Part shown: positions 25,957 through 33,211 of the stretch, piece after piece | How the letters are laid out: every line of letters starts with the position of its first letter | How positions within the stretch are numbered: the stretch's first letter is position 1 | Origin: Thermoplasmata archaeon | GTDB lineage: Archaea > Thermoplasmatota > Thermoplasmata > GCA-020350865 | Reading direction: 5' to 3' | DNA: 64,000 nucleotides | Assembly (NCBI GenBank): GCA_020348445.1 | Contig: CP070751.1 | Location: 4,062,662 to 4,126,661, forward strand | Notes under the pieces: generated by a model | The model's database searches: none | What the model was told of the DNA's origin: nothing | Seen by the model: only the letters and a program-made list of their open reading frames with translations | Program-made: the position numbers and the translations under genes

Positions 25957-27447
25957 ATGCATAGAGGGGAGGTAATAATCATAGGGGCCGGCTTTTCCGG
26001 CCTAGCCACCGCAGCCCTCCTAGCAAAACAGGGATTTACCGTCACGGTGGTGGAGAAGAATGAACAGCCAGGGGGCAGAGCCTCTGTATGGAAGGAAGGT
26101 GGCTTTACCTTCGATATGGGCCCATCTTGGTACCTAATGCCGGATGTCTTTGAAAGGTTCTTTTCAGAATTTAACAAGAAACCAGATGATCTCATGGAAC
26201 TGGTACAGCTCAATCCATCGTACCGTGTGTTCTTCGGTCCGAATGACACCCTGGATATTTCAGCAGATCTCAACGAGAACCTTGCCACTTTCGATGAAAT
26301 GGAGGAAAACGGTGCCGAGAAGATGAAGAAATACCTGGAAAGTGCAAAATATCAGTACGATGTGGCTATGAACCAGTTCATCTACAAGGATTATGTACAT
26401 CTCACAGACTTCTTTAATCGCAAGCTCGTTGTTGAGGGTACCAAGCTGCACATATTCGACAAGCTGGATCATTATGCTCAACGCTTCTTCGAAAATCCAA
26501 GGATAAGGAAGATTCTCGAGTATAACATCGTGTTTCTCGGCGGCACCCCTTACAACACTCCTGCACTTTATGCTCTTATGTCCCATGTTGATTTCAACCT
26601 TGGTGTGTGGTATCCAATGGGGGGCTTGGGAAAGCTGGTGGAGGCAATTTACGACCTAGATCTATCCCAGGGTGTTAATTTCAGGTTCAACGAGGCTGTG
26701 ACTAAGATAGAAGTTGATGAGAAGATTGCAAGGAAGGTGGTGACCGAAAAGGACACCCTCAATGCTGATATAGTTGTAGTGAATGCCGATTATGCCTATG
26801 CAGAAACCCATCTGATTCCCAAAAAGAACCAAACCTATCCTAGGAAGTACTGGGATGGCAAGGCCATTGCGCCCTCATCACTGCTGTTCTTTTTAGGATT
26901 GAATAAAAAGCTTGACAATCTGATTCATCATAACCTTTATTTCCACCCTAAATGGGAGAAACATTTTGATACCATCTTTAAGAAGCCTTCTTGGCCCAAC
27001 GAGCCTTCATACTATGTTTCTTGCACATCCAAGACAGATTCAACAGTTGCCCCCAAAGGTGGAGAGAATATCTTTATTTTAGTTCCTATTGCGCCCGGTC
27101 TTGAGGATACTGAGAAGATAAGAGAGAATTATTACAATAAAATTATAGGGCATCTGGAAAATCTAATAGGGGAAAACATAAGGGATGCAGTTGTGGTTAA
27201 GAGGTCTTTTGCCCATAATGATTTTTCTAACCGATATAATGCCTATCAGGGAACGGCTCTTGGGTTCGCCCATACGTTGCGGCAGACCGCAATATTCAGG
27301 CCAAGACATAAGAGCAAGAAGGTGAAGAATCTGTATTATACTGGTCATTACACACATCCTGGGATCGGCGTTCCCATGGTGATAATTTCATCTCAAATAG
27401 TAAGCGAAGAGATAGGTAGGTATCATGCCAAACAGAACCATATATAG
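25957..27447 (+). CDS. crtI: Phytoene desaturase (CrtI family)
   Basis: A 496-residue FAD enzyme from the chosen ATG at 25957. It starts MHRGEVIIIGAGFSG with the dinucleotide-binding GAGFSG at residues 10-15, followed by EKNEQPGGRASVW and DMGPSWYLMP, which are hallmark CrtI segments. The C-terminal signature GHYTHPGIGVPMV is present. It converts phytoene to lycopene by four successive desaturations. The frame is open upstream to 25876, but those residues overlap the promoter and do not resemble the family. It overlaps crtB by 23 bp, so the two are translationally coupled. Confidence 0.93.
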   Translation: MHRGEVIIIGAGFSGLATAALLAKQGFTVTVVEKNEQPGGRASVWKEGGFTFDMGPSWYLMPDVFERFFSEFNKKPDDLMELVQLNPSYRVFFGPNDTLDISADLNENLATFDEMEENGAEKMKKYLESAKYQYDVAMNQFIYKDYVHLTDFFNRKLVVEGTKLHIFDKLDHYAQRFFENPRIRKILEYNIVFLGGTPYNTPALYALMSHVDFNLGVWYPMGGLGKLVEAIYDLDLSQGVNFRFNEAVTKIEVDEKIARKVVTEKDTLNADIVVVNADYAYAETHLIPKKNQTYPRKYWDGKAIAPSSLLFFLGLNKKLDNLIHHNLYFHPKWEKHFDTIFKKPSWPNEPSYYVSCTSKTDSTVAPKGGENIFILVPIAPGLEDTEKIRENYYNKIIGHLENLIGENIRDAVVVKRSFAHNDFSNRYNAYQGTALGFAHTLRQTAIFRPRHKSKKVKNLYYTGHYTHPGIGVPMVIISSQIVSEEIGRYHAKQNHI

Positions 27448-28249
27448 GATTTTTAAAAAAGGCAGCAGGACGTACTTCTACAACAGTATCTTCTTTCCAA
27501 AAGAAAAGAGAGAGGAGGTCTTTGTGCTATACAGCTTTGTACGCAAGGCGGACAACATGGTGGATTCCTTTCCGCAGAGAATCGATGAATTCTACAAATT
27601 AAAAAGGGATTATAAGAGGGCCAGGGCAGGTGAGGTTACTGGGGACATCGTGGTGGATTCCTTTTCCGAGCTTGTGGACAAAAAGAACTTCGAAGAAAAA
27701 TGGGTTACTTCATTTCTGGAATCAATGGAGATGGATCTGACCAATAACAAGTATGAAGATTTTTGTGAGTTGGATAAGTACATTTTCGGCTCGGCAGAGG
27801 TCATAGGACTTTTTATGGCTAGGATTCTGGATCTTAGAGATGAGGCATTGCCTCATGCCAGGATACTAGGAAAAGCCATGCAGTATATCAATTTCATAAG
27901 GGATATACCCGAGGATCTGACTCTAAATCGAAGGTACATACCACTTTCGGAGCTTAGGAAAAAGGGTCTTTATTCATTGGAATATGATGAAGTGATGTTG
28001 AACACAAGCGGTTTTAAGGATCTTGTAAGGGATCAGATCGATATATACTATGGCTGGCAAAATTATGCAGAGAGAGGCTTCAAATATATACCAAAGCGGC
28101 TGCTAATCCCCATAAAGAACGCCTCTGAGATGTACAAATGGACTGGCAAGATCATATACAGGGACCCAATGGTCGTATTTAAGAAGAAGGTCAAACCCTC
28201 AAAAACAAGAATAGTCCTTAATATAGGCTATAATACAATAACAGCGTAA
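27425..28249 (+). CDS. crtB: Phytoene synthase (CrtB)
   Basis: A 274-residue trans-isoprenyl diphosphate synthase. Both Asp-rich motifs are clear: DNMVD (Asp43-Asp47) and DIPED (Asp160-Asp164) within YINFIRDIPEDLTLNRRYIP. It condenses two geranylgeranyl diphosphates head-to-head into phytoene, the first committed carotenoid step. Its start lies inside the end of crtI. The last ~35 residues are basic and less conserved. Length is typical of the family. Confidence 0.93.
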   Translation: MPNRTIYRIFKKGSRTYFYNSIFFPKEKREEVFVLYSFVRKADNMVDSFPQRIDEFYKLKRDYKRARAGEVTGDIVVDSFSELVDKKNFEEKWVTSFLESMEMDLTNNKYEDFCELDKYIFGSAEVIGLFMARILDLRDEALPHARILGKAMQYINFIRDIPEDLTLNRRYIPLSELRKKGLYSLEYDEVMLNTSGFKDLVRDQIDIYYGWQNYAERGFKYIPKRLLIPIKNASEMYKWTGKIIYRDPMVVFKKKVKPSKTRIVLNIGYNTITA

Positions 28250-28375
28250 TTTAAATTCTAATCAATTCTTTCTATATATAAAAATGAACCTCTAATATCA
28301 AAAGGCAATAACATTTAATATACATTAAACTGCAAAGAATTATAGGCCTGTAAATCATTTGCAGGGAGAATATGT

Positions 28376-29350
28376 ATGCAATCCTTCGAAAAACCCATTC
28401 TGGTGTGCAGCCGATGCCTAGGTTTTGATAACTGTCGCTTCAATGGTCAGATATTATACAACGATCTCGTTAACAGTTTAAAGCCATATGTGGAATTTAA
28501 AACACCCTGCCCTGAGACGGATATCGGTCTGGGTGTTCCCAGATATCCTGTGAGAATTATCCAGGATAAAGGTCAAAATACAATGTTTCAACCGTCAACA
28601 AAATCAGATTTTACAGGGAAGATGAATTCCTTTGTCAAAGAATATCTAAATAATTTAAATGCGGTTGATGGCTTTATTTTGAAATCCAAATCACCATCCT
28701 GTGGTATTGGCGATGTCAAGGTTTATAAGGATGTAGACAACCCTGCAAATTTTTCAAAGGGCGACGGCCTTTTTGGTGGCGAGGTTAAAAGAAGATTTTC
28801 AGGCAAAGCTGTGGAAGACGAGATGAGGCTTTCCAATCCCAGGATCCTGGACCATTTTTTAAAAAAGATATTTACCCTTGCTGCATTCAGAAAGGTAAAA
28901 AAGGCAAATAATATAAAGGCACTAATCGAATTGCAGACAAAAAACAAGCTTCTTTACATGTCTTACAACCAAAAGGAATTGAAGAATCTGGGTAATATCG
29001 TTGCTAGCCACAAAAAGAAAGATAAGGGAGAAATCCTAGAAAAATACGAGAATCATCTGGATATTGCGCTGGCCAGAGGACCAACATATAAATCAAACAT
29101 CAACGTGCTTCATCATGCTCTCGGGTATGTATCAGAGAATATATCAAGGGAGGAAAAGACCTTTTTTTTAGATACAATACAGATGTACAAGGAGGATCGA
29201 GCTCCATTCGAATCCTGCCTCTCTCTCATTTACTCATGGGTGCTAAGATTCGATGTGGAATATTTAAAAAATCAGACATTGTTCCATCCCTATCCTGATG
29301 AGCTTCGAAAGGGATTCGAGCCTGATCGCAGGAGGGAATTCTGGGGATGA
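28376..29350 (+). CDS. DUF523/DUF1722 fusion protein
   Basis: A 324-residue two-domain protein. The N-terminal ~155 residues match the DUF523 pattern (SRCLGFDNCRFNG with Cys pairs, then CPETDIGLGVPRYPVRI and FILKSKSPSCGIG). The C-terminal half matches DUF1722 (LYMSYNQKELKNLGNIVA and LHHALGYVSE). The combination is known and widespread but its biochemical role is not established; the conserved cysteines could bind metal. DUF1722 proteins are often found beside photolyase genes. Here it directly precedes and overlaps (ATGA) a UV-damage endonuclease gene, consistent with a role in light or UV damage responses. Confidence 0.85.
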   Translation: MQSFEKPILVCSRCLGFDNCRFNGQILYNDLVNSLKPYVEFKTPCPETDIGLGVPRYPVRIIQDKGQNTMFQPSTKSDFTGKMNSFVKEYLNNLNAVDGFILKSKSPSCGIGDVKVYKDVDNPANFSKGDGLFGGEVKRRFSGKAVEDEMRLSNPRILDHFLKKIFTLAAFRKVKKANNIKALIELQTKNKLLYMSYNQKELKNLGNIVASHKKKDKGEILEKYENHLDIALARGPTYKSNINVLHHALGYVSENISREEKTFFLDTIQMYKEDRAPFESCLSLIYSWVLRFDVEYLKNQTLFHPYPDELRKGFEPDRRREFWG

Positions 29351-30249
29351 GGATAGGATACCCTTGCATTAACAGAAGCATTGGATGTAAGAGCAGCAAG
29401 ACCTTCAGGCTTAATAGCTATTCAGAAACCAGACTCAGGGAAATCGTGAATAACAATCTAAAATGTCTGATGAAAATATTGAAATACAACAAGAAAAACC
29501 ATATGCTCTTCTTTCGCATCACCTCTGATCTTGTTCCCTTTGCCTCTCATCCTGTATGTGAATTTGACTGGCAAGGGTATTTCTCCAACGAATTTGGGTC
29601 CATAGGTGATTATGTGCGGGAAAATGATATGAGAATATCCATGCACCCTGACCAGTTTAACGTGCTCAATTCAAAAAGAAAGGATGTGGTTGAAAACAGT
29701 GTAAGAGAGCTTATTTATCATGCAGAGGTTCTCGATACAATGGGCCTCGACAGAACCCACAAGATACAGATTCATGTAGGGGGGATGTACAGGGATAAGA
29801 AAGGGAGCATGGCCAGATTCCAAAAAAGGTACAAAAGCCTGGATATTAGGATTAAAAAAAGACTCGTGATAGAAAATGATCATGGCATGTACAATACATC
29901 GGATTGCCTTGATATAAGTGCAAAGACTGGTATACCGGTTTTATTTGATTTTTTTCATGAGAGTCTAAATCCATCTGGTATGAGTTTAAAAAAATCTCTT
30001 AAACTTATAGAGGGTACCTGGAAAAGAGTTGATGGAATACCCATGGTGGACTACAGCCATCATCATTCAAATCCCGCTTCAAAGAAGCATGCCGAAACCA
30101 TTAAAATCCGTGACTTTCATAAATTCCTTGTTTATACGAGACCCTATGACATGGACATCATGCTTGAGATAAAGGACAAGGAGAAAAGCGCAATTCGGGC
30201 CGTTGAATTGGCAAGAAAGGACAGCAGATTTTTAATTGTCCATAGGTGA
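29347..30249 (+). CDS. uvsE: UV damage endonuclease UvsE/UVDE
   Basis: A 300-residue TIM-barrel nuclease. Recognisable segments are MRIGYPCINRSI, RISSDL-like RITSDLVPFASHP, MRISMHPDQFNVLNS, IQIHVGGMYRDKKGS, LVIENDHGMYNTSDCL, FDFFHESLNP and VDYSHHHSN. These supply the metal-binding His, Glu and Asp residues of the family. The enzyme nicks DNA 5' to UV photoproducts and some abasic sites, starting an alternative excision repair. Its start overlaps the DUF523/DUF1722 stop by 4 bp, and its stop lies just ahead of the FMN-binding protein, so the three form one operon next to carotenoid genes. Confidence 0.92.
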   Translation: MRIGYPCINRSIGCKSSKTFRLNSYSETRLREIVNNNLKCLMKILKYNKKNHMLFFRITSDLVPFASHPVCEFDWQGYFSNEFGSIGDYVRENDMRISMHPDQFNVLNSKRKDVVENSVRELIYHAEVLDTMGLDRTHKIQIHVGGMYRDKKGSMARFQKRYKSLDIRIKKRLVIENDHGMYNTSDCLDISAKTGIPVLFDFFHESLNPSGMSLKKSLKLIEGTWKRVDGIPMVDYSHHHSNPASKKHAETIKIRDFHKFLVYTRPYDMDIMLEIKDKEKSAIRAVELARKDSRFLIVHR

Positions 30250-30254
30250 TATAT

Positions 30255-30704
30255 ATGGAAATAGATAAAATACTTGAGGATATAAGGGATCTTTTTAAAT
30301 CCCAGAGATTTGCAGTTGTGGCGACCTCCAATGGGGGGCATCCTTACACGAATATAGTGTCCTTTTCATATTCAGAGGACCTAAAGTCCATACTTTTTGT
30401 GACAAAAAGAAACACGAGGAAGTTCAGGAACATAAGCAGTGAGCCAAGAACCTCTGTATTGGTGGACAACAGGAAAAACAGTCCTTCGGATCTTGCTGAA
30501 GCTTGTTTTGTTACCATCCTAGGTAAATCCAAAGAAGTTCAATTGGATAAAGATGAAAAAATTAAAAAGTTCCTTAATTTACATCCCTATATGAGTGATT
30601 TTACCAACGAACCTGATTGTGCTATTATTGAGCTGGTAGTTGACAGGTTTTTGTTTGTCAGGAATTTTCAGGATGTAGTGGAAATTGAAGCAGAGCAAAT
30701 GTAA
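30255..30704 (+). CDS. Pyridoxamine 5'-phosphate oxidase-like FMN-binding protein
   Basis: A ~149-residue split-barrel flavin protein. It has the pattern QRFAVVATSNGGHPYTNIVSF near the start, RNTRKFRNISSEPRTSVLVDN in the middle and ATILGK-like VTILGKSKEV, as in the PNPOx-like superfamily. Such proteins bind FMN or F420 and act as small oxidoreductases or flavin carriers; the substrate is unknown. A GTG at 30246 overlaps the uvsE stop, but AGGTGAT placed 5 nt before the ATG at 30255 favours the ATG. It closes the uvsE operon. Confidence 0.8.
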   Translation: MEIDKILEDIRDLFKSQRFAVVATSNGGHPYTNIVSFSYSEDLKSILFVTKRNTRKFRNISSEPRTSVLVDNRKNSPSDLAEACFVTILGKSKEVQLDKDEKIKKFLNLHPYMSDFTNEPDCAIIELVVDRFLFVRNFQDVVEIEAEQM

Positions 30705-30899
30705 GTTACACCTCTTAATTTCCCAAAAAAAAGACGTGATAAATTACCAGTTTGTAGAATAATAAATATTATATATCATCTCCAATTATGGATCATTATT
30801 TCCTTATCCACCACAACCTGATACCACATTTTCCCAAAATACTTATAGAATTAAGTCTTTGCCTATACTATATTTGTGACGATATTTTAGAGGGATAGC

Positions 30900-32069
30900 A
30901 TGCCTAGAATCGATGAGAAAAAACTAATTAATATGATAAAGGAAAAAGGACAATCCTGGAAGGCAGGCAGGACATCACTTTCAGAGCTTCCTTTCGAGGA
31001 GCAGAAAAAGCGCCTAGGACTCGCCGTAAAAAAAGAAGATTTGGAAAAGATGCGTCTGGAAATCAAGGCGGCTGTTAAGGCTTTCTCGTTTCCACAGGAA
31101 TGGGATTGGAGAAATGCACGCGGGAAAAACTGGACCACATCCATAAAGGACCAATCCTCCTGTGGATCATGCGTTTCATTTGCCGTTTGTGCAGTTATGG
31201 AATCCATGATGAAGATCGAGGAGGATAAACATGATTTGAGCATAGACCTCTCTGAAGCGCATCTCTTCTTCTGTGGATGTGGAAGATGCTGCAATACCGG
31301 CTGGACCTTTGAGCCCGCACTCGATTATGCCAAAGGCGACGGCATATCTGATGAAGCATGCTTCCCCTATAGGGCCACAGATACCAACTGTAACGAAAGA
31401 TGCAGTGATTGGGATAAGAGATCCTCGAAAATAACAGAATGGAAGAAGATAACAAATGTGAGCGAGAGAAAGAACGTGCTCTCAAGTGTAGGACCGCTTG
31501 TGGGAGGAATGGCTGTATATGAGGATTTCTTTTCCTACCGAGGCGGAGTTTACAGGCACGTTACTGGAGATTTTGCTGGATATCATGCAATTGCAATCGT
31601 GGGATTCAGCGAGAGCGAGCAGTGTTGGATCTGCAAAAACAGTTGGGGTTCTGGCTGGGGTGAGAACGGCTGGTTCAAGATAGGTTATGGTGAATGCGAT
31701 ATTGATACTACATTCCCAATGTACAGCGTCACGGGGATCGTTCCTGCACCTCCGCAACCTCCACAACCTGAATGTCTCATAGCCACTGCGGCTTATGGTT
31801 CTGTATTGTCACCTGAAGTTCAGTTTTTAAGGGACGTGAGGGACAACATCGTAAGAAAAACAGAGAAGGGAAACAAGTTCATGGACGACGCAGAATACGT
31901 CTACTACAAATTCAGCCCTCAGGTCGTTTACCACATGAAAAGGAGTAAAAACTTTAAAAAGTTTGTTCGTTGGACAGTGGTTGCCCCCTTCGTCTATTCT
32001 GTGTACGGGATTATGAGGGTATTAGTGGATGACGAGAGGTTGGACAAATACAACCTTGATGAAACATGA
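30900..32069 (+). CDS. Papain-family (C1A) cysteine protease with CFI-box C-terminus
   Basis: A 389-residue protease. Catalytic residues are all visible: Cys91 in QSSCGSCVSFA, His229 in GYHAIAIVGF and Asn247 in CKNSWGSGWGENGW. The first ~60 residues (with WKAGRTSLSEL) look like a pro-region that would keep it inactive. Several extra Cys pairs occur in the GCGRCCNTGW region. The C-terminal ~95 residues begin ECLIATAAYGS (Cys292), the CFI-box motif common on archaeal and bacterial proteins of unclear purpose, and continue into a helical segment with one hydrophobic stretch near 360. No signal peptide is seen, so the enzyme is either cytoplasmic or exported by another route. Its last codons overlap a chagasin-like inhibitor gene. 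Confidence 0.92.
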   Translation: MPRIDEKKLINMIKEKGQSWKAGRTSLSELPFEEQKKRLGLAVKKEDLEKMRLEIKAAVKAFSFPQEWDWRNARGKNWTTSIKDQSSCGSCVSFAVCAVMESMMKIEEDKHDLSIDLSEAHLFFCGCGRCCNTGWTFEPALDYAKGDGISDEACFPYRATDTNCNERCSDWDKRSSKITEWKKITNVSERKNVLSSVGPLVGGMAVYEDFFSYRGGVYRHVTGDFAGYHAIAIVGFSESEQCWICKNSWGSGWGENGWFKIGYGECDIDTTFPMYSVTGIVPAPPQPPQPECLIATAAYGSVLSPEVQFLRDVRDNIVRKTEKGNKFMDDAEYVYYKFSPQVVYHMKRSKNFKKFVRWTVVAPFVYSVYGIMRVLVDDERLDKYNLDET

Positions 32070-32391
32070 AGAAAAGAATTTTGGTGATCATCTGAAAATT
32101 TTATCTGAGGACGAAGAGTCCATAGAAATAGCCTGTAGCGAGGAATTCACAATCACTTTGGATTCAAATCCAACCACAGGATATGTTTGGAAGGCGGAAT
32201 TCGATGGGAATTATATTGAGCTCCTTGGAAAAACGTTTGAGCAACGATCAAGTGGGATCGGCTCAGGGGGAAAGGAGAATTTCCAATTTAAGGGGGTGAA
32301 AGATGGCGAGACAAGTATTAAAATGATATGCAAAAGAACCTGGGAAGATGAACCCATAAAGACAAAATCATTCCTGGTGAGTATTAAGTAG
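32059..32391 (+). CDS. Chagasin-family (I42) cysteine protease inhibitor
   Basis: A 110-residue protein carrying the three inhibitory loop motifs of chagasin: NPTTGYVW (residues 37-44), GSGG (68-71) and RTWED (93-97, equivalent to RPWE). Chagasins block papain-like proteases by inserting these loops into the active-site cleft. The ATG at 32059 overlaps the last 11 bp of the papain-like protease gene, so the two are translationally coupled and the inhibitor very probably acts on that enzyme. An upstream in-frame ATG at 32029 would add ten residues read from within the protease gene and is less likely. No signal peptide. Confidence 0.85.
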   Translation: MKHEEKNFGDHLKILSEDEESIEIACSEEFTITLDSNPTTGYVWKAEFDGNYIELLGKTFEQRSSGIGSGGKENFQFKGVKDGETSIKMICKRTWEDEPIKTKSFLVSIK

Positions 32392-32525
32392 ATGAAAGGG
32401 GGTCGAAACTGGGGGTTTATATATTTTTTGCAAAAAATAGCTTTTATTTATACCATTTTATTAAACTCAGCGAAATTAAAACTCGAATATCGCAGATAAC
32501 ATGTAAGAGCTATCTATTAACCAAT

Positions 32526-32537
32526 AAATTTAAATAC
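32526..32537 (+). promoter_or_regulatory. TATA box of tRNA-Lys
   Basis: AAATTTAAATAC lies about 50 bp ahead of the tRNA-Lys 5' end, predicting a short 5' leader. The rest of 32392-32583 is AT-rich with no other signal that I can support. Confidence 0.4.
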
Positions 32538-32583
32538 GTGAAAATAATTATGGTCAGGTCACCTTAAGTGTTATGGAAATAAT

Positions 32584-32809
32584 GGGCCCGTAGCTCAGCT
32601 AGGTAGAATATTATGATAAAATGGAAAAGTGTGAGCCATGAATATATTCCTAGAAAGAGCATCTGGCTTTTAACTGAACAATCTGGCGGTATAGAAAGTA
32701 GTAAGGACTAACAGCCGAGACCGGGTTTTTCGGCAGGAAACCAGGTGGTCGGGGGTTCGAAAAGTCTCGCCCCGATTGGAGCGGGAACTCGAAATTCCCC
32801 TCGGGCCCG
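32584..32809 (+). tRNA. tRNA-Lys (anticodon TTT) interrupted by three introns
   Basis: The exons join into a perfect 74-nt tRNA: acceptor GGGCCCG/CGGGCCC, D-arm GCTC/GAGC with loop AGCTAGGTA, anticodon stem TCTGG/CCAGG with loop CTTTTAA, variable TGGTC, T-arm GGGGG/CCCCT with loop TTCGAAT, discriminator G, no encoded CCA. Three insertions must be removed. They are 32606-32656 (51 nt, in the D-loop, with CTAGG/CCTAG pairing across the junctions), 32673-32739 (67 nt, canonical position 37/38) and about 32762-32795 (34 nt, in the T-loop near position 59/60). Boundaries may shift by one to three nt because of repeated junction bases (TCGAA on both sides of intron 3). The gene lies just upstream of rpoH. 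Confidence 0.92.
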
Positions 32810-32950
32810 TTTCCAAAATTCGCTGAGACGAAAGGACATGTGGTAGGAAAAGGTGTGGTGAGAAAATAGAAGTATGGTTTTGAAAAAGAGTCATGATAAC
32901 AAGATTGAAAAAACGTGGGCAGATCGATTACAAAAATAGGGGGCTTGCTA

Positions 32951-33211
32951 ATGGTAGATGTCAATGTTATGTTACATGAATTGGTACCCGAGCACACACT
33001 TCTTTCTGAAGAAGAAGCTAAGAAGGTTTTAGAAGGTTTAAAGATCAAAGTGGATCAGCTTCCCAAAATAAGAAAGGACGATCCAGTTCTTAAGATTTTG
33101 GAGATGGTGGAGGGTGAAATTACGGAAGGGCGTATCATAAAGGTCACGAGGAGGAGCGAATCTGCAGGTGTGAGTGTAGTATACAGAATGGTTGTAGAGA
33201 GGGTGAAGTAA
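32951..33211 (+). CDS. rpoH: DNA-directed RNA polymerase subunit H (Rpb5 C-terminal homologue)
   Basis: From the ATG at 32951 this is an 86-residue protein. It has the family pattern LVPEHTLLSEEEAKKVLEGL, LPKIRKDDPVLKILEM and VTRRSESAGVSVVYRMVV. It is the archaeal equivalent of the C-terminal domain of Rpb5 and joins the jaw of the polymerase. The frame is open 12 codons further upstream, but that part is not conserved-looking. Its TAA is followed directly by the rpoB ATG, the usual archaeal order H-B-A1-A2. Confidence 0.92.
   Translation: MVDVNVMLHELVPEHTLLSEEEAKKVLEGLKIKVDQLPKIRKDDPVLKILEMVEGEITEGRIIKVTRRSESAGVSVVYRMVVERVK

Noticed and set aside
32650..33048. Minus-strand ORF across tRNA-Lys and rpoH
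   Set aside because: It lies antisense to a well-supported tRNA and to rpoH, with no family features.
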